Positions 1 to 9,160 of a DNA stretch of 64,000 nucleotides are shown here, piece after piece. A program made the position numbers and the translations under genes. The notes under the pieces were generated by a model, which saw only the letters and a program-made list of their open reading frames with translations, did no database searches and was not told the DNA's origin. This stretch comes from DATDVD01 sp035290065 (GTDB taxonomy: Bacteria; Pseudomonadota; Gammaproteobacteria; Coxiellales; Coxiellaceae). The stretch's first letter is position 1; each line of letters starts with the position of its first letter. The stretch is from the NCBI GenBank assembly GCA_035290065.1, contig DATDVD010000032.1, positions 10,732 to 74,731 on the forward strand. The letters run 5' to 3'.

Positions 1-1
1 C

Positions 2-1342
2 ATGCAGTATTCGTTAGGACACTGCCCAGAAGGCGCGCTCGATCGGATCACGTGTTTGCTGGCTCACGCCAATCCTTTATACATTTTATTGGGATTTTTA
101 GGGTTTGGGTTATTAGTGTCTTTTACACCCTGCGTATTGCCCATGGTGCCTATTTTATCGGCTATCATTATTGGGCAGAAAAAATTATCTACCTTAAAAT
201 CCTTCGCCTTATCAGCGAGTTATGTACTAGGTATTGCTATTACGTACGCAGTCGTCGGGGTGGTATTTGGCGAATTAGGAAATAACTTACAAACGGCCTT
301 ACAAAATACGTGGGTATTGGTATTATTTAGTTTGTTATTTGTAGTATTGGCCTTATCGTTGTTTGGTTTTTATGAACTACGGTTGCCTACTCGCTGGCAA
401 AATCATTTGCATCGACTGACAGAGCCTTCTCAAAAAAGTTCGTTGATCAGCATTTTTGTGATGGGTGTATTATCCACACTGGTCTTATCCCCTTGTGTCA
501 CCCCTCCGTTAGTAGCAGCCTTAAGTTTTATCAGCACGACAGGCAACGCGGTGTTAGGTGCTGCCGCTTTATTTACAATGGGTTTAGGAATGGGAGTTCC
601 TTTACTGATTATTGGCACGCTGGGTGGAAAATTTTTACCTCACACAGGCGAATGGATGGAAGGCATTAAAAGATTAATCGGTATTTTATTGTTGGCCGTT
701 GCTATTTCTATGTTGAGTCGAGTCATTACCGGTCCAGTCATTGTAGGTTTGTGGGCCCTACTCGCTTTTATTAGTGCTTATTATCTCGACGTTTTCGAAG
801 TGTCTCAAAAAACTATTGCTAGTTTTATCCGTCGATTATTAGGATTGGTATTATTTGTGTATGCCATTCTAGCGGGAATCAGTGCATTAATGGGTAATTC
901 CGATCCTCTCAAACCCTGGGGATGGCATGTAAAAAATCTATCACCAGACTATCCTGTCGTTCAGGTCAATACCGTTTTAGATGTCAAACGGGCTTTACAT
1001 CAAGCCGTCGTTCACCATAAAGCTGTCATGCTCGATTTTTATGCAGATTGGTGCATAGCGTGTAAAGAACTGGATCGTTTTACTCTTTCCAACCCCCGCG
1101 TACAAGCTTTATTACGTCAAATGATGGTATTGAAAGCCGATGTATCTCAAAACTCAATGGAAGATAAAAATATTATGAAACACTATCACGTGATTGCACC
1201 ACCCACTTTGATTTTCTTTGATGAAAAAGGCCATGAAATTAAAAAGGCGCGAATCGTGGGTGTTATATCAGCGAAACAATTTGAACGCCACTTAAAACAA
1301 AATGGATTGGTGTCTTCACCAATAAAGGCTCCACCGCCCTAA
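2..1342 (+). CDS. dsbD: Thiol:disulfide interchange protein DsbD, 5'-partial
   Basis: DsbD moves electrons from cytoplasmic thioredoxin across the inner membrane to periplasmic thiol proteins. The visible 446 residues hold the eight-helix membrane domain, with its two redox cysteines in FTPCVLPMVP and LSPCVTPPL, followed by a C-terminal periplasmic thioredoxin-like domain with the active site WCIACK near residues 350-355. Family members usually also have an N-terminal immunoglobulin-like domain of roughly 130 residues. That part is missing because the window begins inside the gene, so the ATG at position 2 is probably internal. The 3' end overlaps the convergent HlyD-type gene by four bases. 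Family assignment is secure. Confidence 0.93.
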   Translation: MQYSLGHCPEGALDRITCLLAHANPLYILLGFLGFGLLVSFTPCVLPMVPILSAIIIGQKKLSTLKSFALSASYVLGIAITYAVVGVVFGELGNNLQTALQNTWVLVLFSLLFVVLALSLFGFYELRLPTRWQNHLHRLTEPSQKSSLISIFVMGVLSTLVLSPCVTPPLVAALSFISTTGNAVLGAAALFTMGLGMGVPLLIIGTLGGKFLPHTGEWMEGIKRLIGILLLAVAISMLSRVITGPVIVGLWALLAFISAYYLDVFEVSQKTIASFIRRLLGLVLFVYAILAGISALMGNSDPLKPWGWHVKNLSPDYPVVQVNTVLDVKRALHQAVVHHKAVMLDFYADWCIACKELDRFTLSNPRVQALLRQMMVLKADVSQNSMEDKNIMKHYHVIAPPTLIFFDEKGHEIKKARIVGVISAKQFERHLKQNGLVSSPIKAPPP

Positions 1343-2703
1343 CGTTCACCAAAGGATTCTGATACGGTTCCTTGTACCGGTTTTAACAGGTATTTTAAGA
1401 GGGAACGACGATCGGTAATAATATCTGCTTGAACCGACATACCCGGTTTTAATAGATTTTTCTTCGGATCTTTTCCAATATAATTTTTGTTCAACTCAAT
1501 CGTGGCCTTGTAATACAGTAAACCGGAAGCGGGGTCTGTATACGTGGAAGGCGAAATAGATACAACAGAGCCTTCTACCCCTCCATAGCGTACATAATCA
1601 AAGGTATAAATTTTTACATTGACTTTATCGCCCACGGTAATATGACCAATATCCCGTGGCCGCACACGACTTTCCACTACTAATTCCTGATCACTGGGAA
1701 TAATTTCCATGATTTTTTGACGCGGAGCTATTATGCTGTCTTTTTTTCCTTCAATGCCTTGTACAATGCCTGAAATGGGCGCCCGGATAACAGTGCGCTG
1801 CGCTTGATCCGATAATTGTTTAAGATTTTGTTGAATGCGAATCAAAGAGGCTTTCGTTTCACTTAATTGTTGGTGAGCAGTTGCTTCTCTGTCGGCTCGA
1901 AAACTCTCCAATTTTGCTTGACTCTCTTTTAAAGCGCCTTCAGCAGCCACCTTTTCACTTTGAAGGTCAGTAATCACTTCCGACGCTTCATTCATTCTTC
2001 TCTTGGCCGTAAGGTAATCTTTTTCAGAAACATAATGCTTCTTCACTAAGTTTTCGTACATAGCCAATTCTCGACTAAAAAGATCGGATTGTGTTTTTGC
2101 CGTGCTAATTTTTGTATCGAGATTGCGAATGCGTTCCTTATCTTGAGCTATTTGATTTTCTTGCTCAGTAATTTTAGAGGCTTGACTGGCATTTTCACGC
2201 GCTAACTGGGATTGTTCATTTTGAATTAAATCATATATCTGATTTTTATCATTAATCATATCGAATTGCGAGGAAGAAATGGACCCTACCCAATCCACTT
2301 CATCGGGTGCTTTATTATCCAAAAAAGCCTGCAAACGAACTATATCCAACGTCAAATTAACTGCCTGTGCTTCATCAATCGCTAATTGTGACTGAGCATG
2401 AATGGGATCCATTTTGATTAAAGGATCACCTTCTTTTACTTTTTGATCATTGTGGACATATACTTCATCAATAATACCCCCCTCTAAATGCTGAATAGGA
2501 TAACTTTTATCGTAGGGTTGTATTTGCCCTACTGTTATCGCCACTTCATTAATAGAAGCGAAGGCAGACCATAGCAGCAACAGAAAAAACACAATTGAAA
2601 TAACGAGAACCCCTTTTCGAATGAGACGAAAACGATCCCCCTCTTCTAATACAGTAGCATTTGAAATAAACTGTAGCTGTTTGTAAATATGTCGTCTTTT
2701 CAT
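1339..2703 (-). CDS. HlyD-family membrane fusion protein of a type I secretion system
   Basis: This is the periplasmic adaptor that links an inner-membrane ABC exporter to an outer-membrane TolC-type channel. The 454 residues show a short cytoplasmic N-terminus, one membrane helix at about 30-50, a lipoyl/biotinyl-like half-motif (IQHLEGGIIDEVYV), a long Gln/Glu/Lys-rich coiled coil at roughly 130-300, the second half-motif APISGIVQGIEG, and a beta-barrel end with LKPGMSVQADI. Length and order fit the HlyD/LapC/RtxD family. It overlaps the upstream ABC gene by four bases (ATGA), so the two are probably translationally coupled. No TolC homologue lies in the window, so the outer-membrane partner must be elsewhere. 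Confidence 0.93.
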   Translation of the reverse strand: MKRRHIYKQLQFISNATVLEEGDRFRLIRKGVLVISIVFFLLLLWSAFASINEVAITVGQIQPYDKSYPIQHLEGGIIDEVYVHNDQKVKEGDPLIKMDPIHAQSQLAIDEAQAVNLTLDIVRLQAFLDNKAPDEVDWVGSISSSQFDMINDKNQIYDLIQNEQSQLARENASQASKITEQENQIAQDKERIRNLDTKISTAKTQSDLFSRELAMYENLVKKHYVSEKDYLTAKRRMNEASEVITDLQSEKVAAEGALKESQAKLESFRADREATAHQQLSETKASLIRIQQNLKQLSDQAQRTVIRAPISGIVQGIEGKKDSIIAPRQKIMEIIPSDQELVVESRVRPRDIGHITVGDKVNVKIYTFDYVRYGGVEGSVVSISPSTYTDPASGLLYYKATIELNKNYIGKDPKKNLLKPGMSVQADIITDRRSLLKYLLKPVQGTVSESFGER

Positions 2704-4799
2704 TCTTTCATCTGCCTTATTTTTTCGATTGCCTCACTAGGTTTTCCTAATAATTGCAATCGCCCTTTATCCAGCAATAAGACTCGATCTGCCATTTGAA
2801 TATGAGAAAATCGATGGGTACACATAATTATAGTACTTTTGCCTCGCCATTGATGAATAGTGTTGAGAAAGTGTTGTTCAAATTTTTCATCAAAATTACT
2901 GACAGGCTCATCCAAAAGAATGAATCGCGAATTTTTAAGATAAGCGCGTGCCAAACAGAGCCCGAATTGGAAACTTTCTGAGAAACGAAAGCGTGCATAA
3001 TCTGACAAAGGGGTATCAAAACCTGCTTCCAACACCTTAATCATGTCGTAAACACCCGTAATTTTAGTAGCCTCCATTAACTGCTCAGGGGTGGCCAATG
3101 GATTCGCCAATCGCAAATTTTGCTCCACCGTTCCATAAAATAATTGAGAGATTTGAGAACTATAGCTAATGGTTTTTCGATAATTAATTAAGTCAAACTG
3201 TCGCAAATCTACTCCGTCTACATAAATAGTCCCCACTTGAGGCATATACAACCCTAGCAATAACTTTAATAGAGTACTTTTCCCAGAGCCATTCGGTCCA
3301 GTCAAAGCAATTAATTCGCCGGGATAAATATGAAGATTAATATTAACCAGAGCCGGATGGATAGCATTAGGATAGCGAAAACCCACCTGATTCATCACAA
3401 TATCGCCCCGAATTTTAGGCAACGTTCTAAAGGTTAAAGGGCTGCCCTCATCCTCTGACTCGATAGTCATTAAGGCATTAAACTGAAGCATACTGCGCCT
3501 TATTTGAAGGAAACGGGGTAAATAAATATAAAGGGATTTTATAGGGGAAAGGGAGCGCCAAATTAAAATCATCACCGCAATCATCGTACCCACATTTAAA
3601 CGTTGGTCCATGATCATAACAGCACTTATACCTAATAATACTGTCCCAGCCCCTGCAACAATAAAATCGGATACACTATTATCTAATACTCGTTTCACGC
3701 TGTTGATAAAATTTTCATACGAGTTATCTCCTGAAATATTCCGTTCTTTTTCAATCCATTTGCCTTCTAATTGAAGCATTTTAATCGTGTGTTGTTTTTG
3801 AAGCGCTTCAATAAGAAATTCCTGTCGTTCATAATTTTTAGAGTTTGCTTCTTCGTCTTTGGAAGAATAAAACTGTTTTATAAATACCATCACTGCAAAC
3901 AATACTGTCGATATAATGGGTATCCACACTAATATTCCACCTAACAAGCCAATGACAAAAAGCAAAACCGCTATAAAAGGAATCTCTAAGAAAGTAATCA
4001 TCATAGGGCCACTGATAAAAGAACGTAATGCAGAAAAGTCACGTATTTTAGCAATTTGAGAGCCAATCGAGGCGCCTTCCGTATAAGCAGCGGGTAAAAA
4101 TAATATTTTCTTAAAAACGGCATCACCCATCGATTGGCTAATGTCTGTCCCTATAGAAGAGACTAAACGGCTTCTAATTTTCTGAATCATCGTAGCACCC
4201 ACGATGGCCAACGCCACGCCGATTAAAAACGCTATACTGCTTGAGGGCGCATGGGTTCCCACTACCTGATTATAAATCGCCATAATGAAAAGGGGCGTGC
4301 CTAAATTTAATAGGCTTAATACAAAACCAAACTCCATAACCCGCGCTAACGTTTTTTTATGTTGTTGCCATACATGGCTAAACCATGGTTGGCGGGATGC
4401 TCCTACTCTTAATCGCGGACGTTTTTTAAATACATACGCAACACCTTGAAACTGAACCTGTTTAACACGCTTTAAAATTTTTTTCGTGGCGTCATACAGT
4501 AATGCCGAATTTTTTCTCGCATCCAAAATAAGTAGAACATTTCCATCATCGGCCACAAAAAGACACGGCAATAAACGTTTATCCAATTCGTCTAATCTCA
4601 AGGCAAAGGATTCAGAATCAAATCCTAGAATCTGCATAACTTGGCAAAACAACAGCGCATTATGCACCTCTGAAAAATGAGGGAGCGCTTCTATTACATC
4701 CCGCCGAAGTCCTCGCCAATGCAACGCTTGTAATAAAGGAGCAAAGCATCGTTCATACGGTGTGCGATCCAGATTCAGAGGAGAGTCTATTGCTTTCAT
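2700..4799 (-). CDS. Type I secretion ABC permease/ATPase with degenerate C39-like domain
   Basis: A fused membrane and ATPase subunit of 699 residues. The first 125 or so residues resemble the C39-like domain of RTX exporters (HlyB/LapB type) and show no clear catalytic Cys-His pair, so they probably bind substrate rather than cleave it. The membrane domain spans about 150-430. The nucleotide-binding domain has a canonical Walker A (GPNGSGKST, near 500), a Q-loop Gln, Walker B (FILLDEP) and the H-loop His (MCTHR). The expected LSGGQ signature is replaced by FSESF near 606. It overlaps its neighbours by four bases on both sides and probably pairs with the ABC protein at 4796-6601, like RtxB and RtxE. 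Confidence 0.9.
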   Translation of the reverse strand: MKAIDSPLNLDRTPYERCFAPLLQALHWRGLRRDVIEALPHFSEVHNALLFCQVMQILGFDSESFALRLDELDKRLLPCLFVADDGNVLLILDARKNSALLYDATKKILKRVKQVQFQGVAYVFKKRPRLRVGASRQPWFSHVWQQHKKTLARVMEFGFVLSLLNLGTPLFIMAIYNQVVGTHAPSSSIAFLIGVALAIVGATMIQKIRSRLVSSIGTDISQSMGDAVFKKILFLPAAYTEGASIGSQIAKIRDFSALRSFISGPMMITFLEIPFIAVLLFVIGLLGGILVWIPIISTVLFAVMVFIKQFYSSKDEEANSKNYERQEFLIEALQKQHTIKMLQLEGKWIEKERNISGDNSYENFINSVKRVLDNSVSDFIVAGAGTVLLGISAVMIMDQRLNVGTMIAVMILIWRSLSPIKSLYIYLPRFLQIRRSMLQFNALMTIESEDEGSPLTFRTLPKIRGDIVMNQVGFRYPNAIHPALVNINLHIYPGELIALTGPNGSGKSTLLKLLLGLYMPQVGTIYVDGVDLRQFDLINYRKTISYSSQISQLFYGTVEQNLRLANPLATPEQLMEATKITGVYDMIKVLEAGFDTPLSDYARFRFSESFQFGLCLARAYLKNSRFILLDEPVSNFDEKFEQHFLNTIHQWRGKSTIIMCTHRFSHIQMADRVLLLDKGRLQLLGKPSEAIEKIRQMKE

Positions 4800-6601
4800 G
4801 CTAACTCACGCAAATGTTGATCTAATTCATAAACTCGATCAGCCAACCGGATAGCCGGTTGCCATTCGGTAATAAGAATCATGGTACAATGCTGTTTAAT
4901 ACGATGAAGCAACGTCAGTAAATCGCGATTACCGAAAAAATCCAGCGCCGCATTGCCTTCATCAAAAATTAGAATTTTAGGTTGTTTTAAAAGGGCTCGA
5001 ATAATCATCATGCGTTGTTTAACACCTTGCCCAATGACGGTTACTGGATTTTTGCCTACTTCGGTATCAAACCCTCTCGGCATTTCTTTTACCAAATTAA
5101 TCAAACCCAGCACACGCGAAAGCCTTAATGCAACAGGTCTATTAGCCTCGTTAAAGAGCGTAATATTATCCATAATGGTTCCTGCCAACAGATCAGAATT
5201 CTGAGGAATATAGGCGATCTGTTCTCGCACAGAATTTAAGTTATACTCGAAAATATTTTTCCCATCCAACATTATTTTTCCGCTTTCAGGCGGAATATAG
5301 CCCATAAACAGTTGCGCTAACGTAGACTTGCCTTTTTGGCCATTGGCGCGAATCGCAATAGTCTCACCTTTCTTTACTTGTAAATTAAGATTTTTAAACA
5401 AATAACGTGTTTGATTGATATTTTTTAACGAAATATTTTCGAGCCTAAGAGTGCCTTGAATAGCACCCATAGATTGTTTTCCCGGTGGACATTCTTGTGG
5501 TAATTGCAACAAATCGATCATTTTTCGTCGCACAAGTTTCACGGTCTGCATCCGTGTCCAAGCACTTAAAATAGAATTAAGCGGTTGAATGCAACGGCCT
5601 GTTAATAATGTACAGGCTGCTAAACTACCAATGGTTAAAGAACCATTTAGTACTAACAAACCACCAAACAAAGCCACCAAAATTAAAGCGGCTTGTGAAC
5701 CTATCTGGCGTCCTAAACCCAGTTCTGTATCTTCTTCATTGCTATAACTATCCAATAGAGAACGCTTAACCTCCAATCGTTCATAGCGTCGTAACATTTG
5801 GGATTCGAGGCCAAAGGATTTAACGGTATGCACATTAGAAAGCGTATTAATAAGAAAGTTAATTTCATGATCGGCTTGTTCTTGTTGAGCAATTTTCAAC
5901 ATTTCAATATTTTTATTAATTAATCCACTATAAATAAGCAATCCTAATAAAATTATTACCGGTAGAAAAACTAACCATCCTCCAATATACGCAATGAGCC
6001 CTAGAAATAAAAAAATAAACGGCGCATCCATCAACGTACTGAGTGCCTGACTGGCATAAAAACTTCTCACATAATTTAAGGAATTTAAATCATCCAAATG
6101 AGCTCCAATGCCTTTTTTCTCAAAAGCGGTGATTTGTGTATGCATTAAATGAGAAAATACTTTGCAGGTTAATCGATGCTCATACTTAGCATCTACCCAC
6201 GCGGCCACATAGGAACGGCCTATTCTTAAAATACTTTCTAAAATGAGCGCTGAAAAAACGCCCAATAACAAGAGTGACAACGTATTTAAGGAATGATTAG
6301 GAATCACACGATCATACACTTGCAATAAAGCAATCGGGAATGCAATGGATAAAAGATTAATCGCTAAAGAAGCGGCTAAAATAACTACAATCGTTTCACG
6401 ACTGCTTAATTTAAGAACTTGGTTGAGTCCTTCCAAAAAAAATGGGGGTTCTTTGAAAGAGATGGAACGAATACCGATGATTTTTAATCGGGCTTTAAGC
6501 GCTTTGAAATTATTTAAATCCCAGTGGGGAATAAAGCGTTTCCAAGCAGAGAGAGTCCGATGTAAGGCGCGTTTATGATCCTTCATAGTGCCCAACTTCA
6601 T
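4796..6601 (-). CDS. Second type I secretion ABC permease/ATPase with altered ATPase motifs
   Basis: 601 residues: a hydrophilic N-terminus of about 75 residues, an ABC membrane domain at about 80-370 and an ATPase domain at the C-terminus. Walker A is altered to ANGQKGKST near 422, keeping only the GKST core. The signature is IGQGVKQR instead of LSGGQRQR. Walker B reads ILIFDEG. The H-loop His is replaced by Glu (ITEWQ). These changes suggest a half-transporter working as a heterodimer with the downstream-encoded ABC protein, but they are read from sequence alone. It is the first gene of the three-gene export operon. A second in-frame ATG lies at 6586; the upstream ATG at 6601 directly follows an AAAGG, so the exact start is uncertain. 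Confidence 0.86.
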   Translation of the reverse strand: MKLGTMKDHKRALHRTLSAWKRFIPHWDLNNFKALKARLKIIGIRSISFKEPPFFLEGLNQVLKLSSRETIVVILAASLAINLLSIAFPIALLQVYDRVIPNHSLNTLSLLLLGVFSALILESILRIGRSYVAAWVDAKYEHRLTCKVFSHLMHTQITAFEKKGIGAHLDDLNSLNYVRSFYASQALSTLMDAPFIFLFLGLIAYIGGWLVFLPVIILLGLLIYSGLINKNIEMLKIAQQEQADHEINFLINTLSNVHTVKSFGLESQMLRRYERLEVKRSLLDSYSNEEDTELGLGRQIGSQAALILVALFGGLLVLNGSLTIGSLAACTLLTGRCIQPLNSILSAWTRMQTVKLVRRKMIDLLQLPQECPPGKQSMGAIQGTLRLENISLKNINQTRYLFKNLNLQVKKGETIAIRANGQKGKSTLAQLFMGYIPPESGKIMLDGKNIFEYNLNSVREQIAYIPQNSDLLAGTIMDNITLFNEANRPVALRLSRVLGLINLVKEMPRGFDTEVGKNPVTVIGQGVKQRMMIIRALLKQPKILIFDEGNAALDFFGNRDLLTLLHRIKQHCTMILITEWQPAIRLADRVYELDQHLRELA

Positions 6602-6617
6602 CCTTTATATTAGTTGT

Positions 6618-6646
6618 ACTATAGTCAATGGGATTTGCATTCACAA
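6618..6646 (-). promoter_or_regulatory. Candidate sigma-70 promoter for the type I secretion operon
   Basis: On the minus strand a -35-like TTGTGA (6646-6641) and a -10-like TATAGT (6623-6618) are separated by 17 bases. Transcription would begin about ten bases before the ABC gene at 6601. This is a match by eye only. Confidence 0.5.
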
Positions 6647-6708
6647 GCTTGCACAAAACACCGCTTTTTTCGATCATTAGCTATACTCCTTTAACAAGGA
6701 GACAAACG

Positions 6709-8487
6709 ATGTCGAAGGATGATTTTTTAGAACATCCCGGTAACCAACCCGATGATAAAAGGCCTGAAGAGAAAACTCCTTCCTCTTTTGACAGAGCCGT
6801 ACAAAATGTGCCTAGCCCAGGCGAAACAGATCCTTCCCGAGACACGGTTCATCGAGGCCTCCATGTTCAACAAGCCACCCCTGCGGAACAAATGGTTCCC
6901 ACAAAACCTGGCAGGCCTCGCTCGATAGCCACGGAAACTTCCACTCCTGAAACCAATAAACTCCCCGCTTCTTCCTCGCCGTCATCGGACGCACCGAGTC
7001 CCCAAACAACCCCTACGGGAATAGAAGCCACGGAAACTTCCACTCCTTCTGCCACACAAACATTCACCGGACGCCCAGCAGACACCTCTATAGGTGAACG
7101 CCCTAGCCCTCCTGGCACATTCTCCCGTGGCGAAGAAGGCTCCGAAACTCAACCCTTATTCTCGTCTATGCCCACCGACACTGCTTCCCCTGCTCCGTCA
7201 GAGGGAGAGGCTACTCCCACCAGCCCTATCACCTCCACGGCTACTTCTCTTGAGGAAACTACTCCACAAAATGGAAGTACCAGCAATACAGCTGCTTCTC
7301 TTGAGGAAACTACTTCCCCAAATGAAAGCACCGGCAATGAGGGCAATGAAAATGAAGGTGCGAATAACGACGGTGGGAACAGTGACGACGAAGGACAAAC
7401 ATTTATTGGAACAGAGTCAACCGATACCCTTACCGGGACACCGTGGGCCGATATTATTGAAGGCCGGGGCGGTAATGACACCCTCACAGGCGAAGCAGGA
7501 GACGACCTTATCCAAGGAGAAGCGGGCCTGGATACGCTCAAAGGCGGGGAAGGCAATGATACCTTGCAAGGCGGCAGCGACAATGACCTTTTATATGGCG
7601 AAGAAGGCAACGACATTCTCGAAGGCGGATCAGGAAATGATACCCTTCAAGGTGGCGAAGGCAGCGATACATTGTCTGGAGGAGAAGGTAAGGACACTCT
7701 CCAAGGAGAGGGAGGAAAAGATATCCTTCACGGCGGTGACGATAACGACACAGTGGAAGGAGGAGAAGGAGACGATACCCTCTATGGGGAGGGCGGCAAG
7801 GATACCCTTAAAGGAGGCACAGGCCATGACACACTCGAAGGAGGAGAAAATAATGACACCTTGTATGGAGACGAAGGAGACGACACGCTTCAAGGAGATG
7901 CTGGTAAAGATACTCTTCGCGGCGGCTCTGGTCGTGATATTTTAACCGGGGGCGAAGACGATGATACTCTTTACGGAAACGAAGGAGATGACACACTTCA
8001 AGGAGACGCGGCCAAAGACACTCTTCGCGGCGGCGCCGGCAATGACCGCTTAGAAGGCGGTGCTGATGCTGATACTTTATACGGCGAAGAAGGCAACGAC
8101 ATTTTAGAAGGAGGTGAAGGAAAAGATACCCTCCGAGGGGGGGAAGGGAATGACACCCTCTACGGCAATCAAGGAAACGATACCCTTTATGGAGAGGAAG
8201 GCTCCGATTCTTTTGTCTTTGGCGTAGGTGCTGGCAATGACACAGTGGCAGGCGGTAAAGGTGGCGGCTGGACCGATACGATTCGCCTGGAAGGAATAAG
8301 CAATGGTCCCTCCGTTAAGCTCGGCGGCGAAGGTACCTGGATATTAGAATTAGATAAGAAAAGCCCCGATTACACGATCGACCAGGAAAATCACGTCCTG
8401 GAATTTAAAGGCGAAGGAAGCGGCACCATTACCCTTTCCGATGGGAGCGAACTGGACTTTAAAGACATCGAACGGATTGAGTGGTAG
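6709..8487 (+). CDS. RTX nonapeptide-repeat protein, probable type I secretion substrate
   Basis: 592 residues. The ATG at 6709 is chosen because AAGGAG lies seven bases upstream; an in-frame ATG at 6628 has no such site. Residues 1 to about 235 are Pro/Thr/Ser/Glu-rich, appear disordered and contain short internal repeats such as ATETSTP and SLEETT. Residues about 250-505 form roughly 28 tandem calcium-binding GGxGxDxLx nonapeptides. The last 85 residues (from SFVFGVGAGNDT) match the usual C-terminal T1SS secretion region. There is no N-terminal signal peptide. It is divergent from the exporter genes, which supports export by them. No catalytic domain is visible, so an adhesin or surface-layer-like role is possible but unproven. 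It is more G+C-rich than its neighbours. Confidence 0.92.
   Translation: MSKDDFLEHPGNQPDDKRPEEKTPSSFDRAVQNVPSPGETDPSRDTVHRGLHVQQATPAEQMVPTKPGRPRSIATETSTPETNKLPASSSPSSDAPSPQTTPTGIEATETSTPSATQTFTGRPADTSIGERPSPPGTFSRGEEGSETQPLFSSMPTDTASPAPSEGEATPTSPITSTATSLEETTPQNGSTSNTAASLEETTSPNESTGNEGNENEGANNDGGNSDDEGQTFIGTESTDTLTGTPWADIIEGRGGNDTLTGEAGDDLIQGEAGLDTLKGGEGNDTLQGGSDNDLLYGEEGNDILEGGSGNDTLQGGEGSDTLSGGEGKDTLQGEGGKDILHGGDDNDTVEGGEGDDTLYGEGGKDTLKGGTGHDTLEGGENNDTLYGDEGDDTLQGDAGKDTLRGGSGRDILTGGEDDDTLYGNEGDDTLQGDAAKDTLRGGAGNDRLEGGADADTLYGEEGNDILEGGEGKDTLRGGEGNDTLYGNQGNDTLYGEEGSDSFVFGVGAGNDTVAGGKGGGWTDTIRLEGISNGPSVKLGGEGTWILELDKKSPDYTIDQENHVLEFKGEGSGTITLSDGSELDFKDIERIEW
7855..8214 (+). repeat. 108-bp higher-order tandem repeat within the RTX gene
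   Basis: Four nonapeptides form a 36-residue (108-bp) super-unit beginning DTLYG. Units lie at 7855-7962, 7963-8070 and 8071-8178, with a partial fourth at 8179-8214. The first two share DTLQGDA and KDTLRGG blocks at the same offsets. Confidence 0.8.
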
Positions 8488-8515
8488 AAGCGTCTACAAC
8501 CCATTATAATGAATC

Positions 8516-9160
8516 ATGCTACGTACTCTTTTAACATTACCGGATCAGGCAGACCGTCTATTACTGCATTCGTGTTGCGCACCGTGTTCAGGCGAAGTGA
8601 TGGAAGCGCTTTTAGCCTCGGGTATTCATTACACGATCTTTTTTTATAATCCCAATATTCATCCCCAACAAGAATACGAAATCCGCAAAAACGAAAACAT
8701 TCGATTTGCTGAAAAACACAGCGTTCCCTTTGTGGATGCCGATTATGATCGCGACCGTTGGTTTGAACGCGCCCGTGGCATGGAATACGAACCAGAGCGG
8801 GGACGCCGATGCACGATGTGTTTTGATATGCGATTTGAACGCACCGCGCTATATGCCCATGAAAATGGTTTCCCGGTTATCACCAGCTCTCTTGGCATCT
8901 CACGTTGGAAAAATATGGAACAGATTAATGAGTGTGGTATTCGCGCAGCCTCGAAATATCCGTCTTTAACGTATTGGACTTATAATTGGCGCAAAGAAGG
9001 CGGTTCTCAACGCATGATTGAAATTTCTAAGCGTGAACAGTTTTATCAGCAAGAATATTGCGGCTGTGTCTATTCGTTGCGAGACACCAATCGTTGGCGC
9101 ATACAGAATCAACGCGAGCGTATCAAAATGGGTATTAACTATTACGGAATAGGAAAATGA
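8516..9160 (+). CDS. queH: Epoxyqueuosine reductase QueH
   Basis: QueH (formerly DUF208) catalyses the last step of queuosine synthesis, reducing epoxyqueuosine in tRNA, and substitutes for QueG in many bacteria. The 214 residues contain the family Cys pair HSCCAPCSG (C20, C21, C24), a second metal/cluster pair in [10 protein letters not shown] and the late YCGCVYS. Length is normal for the family. The stop overlaps the start of the next gene (ATGA), so the two are probably co-translated. A TATAAT lies at 8505-8510, only five bases before the ATG, and no Shine-Dalgarno sequence is apparent. Confidence 0.93.
   Translation: MLRTLLTLPDQADRLLLHSCCAPCSGEVMEALLASGIHYTIFFYNPNIHPQQEYEIRKNENIRFAEKHSVPFVDADYDRDRWFERARGMEYEPERGRRCTMCFDMRFERTALYAHENGFPVITSSLGISRWKNMEQINECGIRAASKYPSLTYWTYNWRKEGGSQRMIEISKREQFYQQEYCGCVYSLRDTNRWRIQNQRERIKMGINYYGIGK

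Noticed and set aside
7094..7945. Long open frames in other frames and on the minus strand across the RTX gene
   Set aside because: They arise from the 27-bp periodicity of the RTX repeats and have biased, repetitive composition with no ribosome site.
7460..8215. Regular short repeats that could be taken for a CRISPR array
   Set aside because: The 27-bp period has no unique spacers and encodes in-frame calcium-binding nonapeptides.
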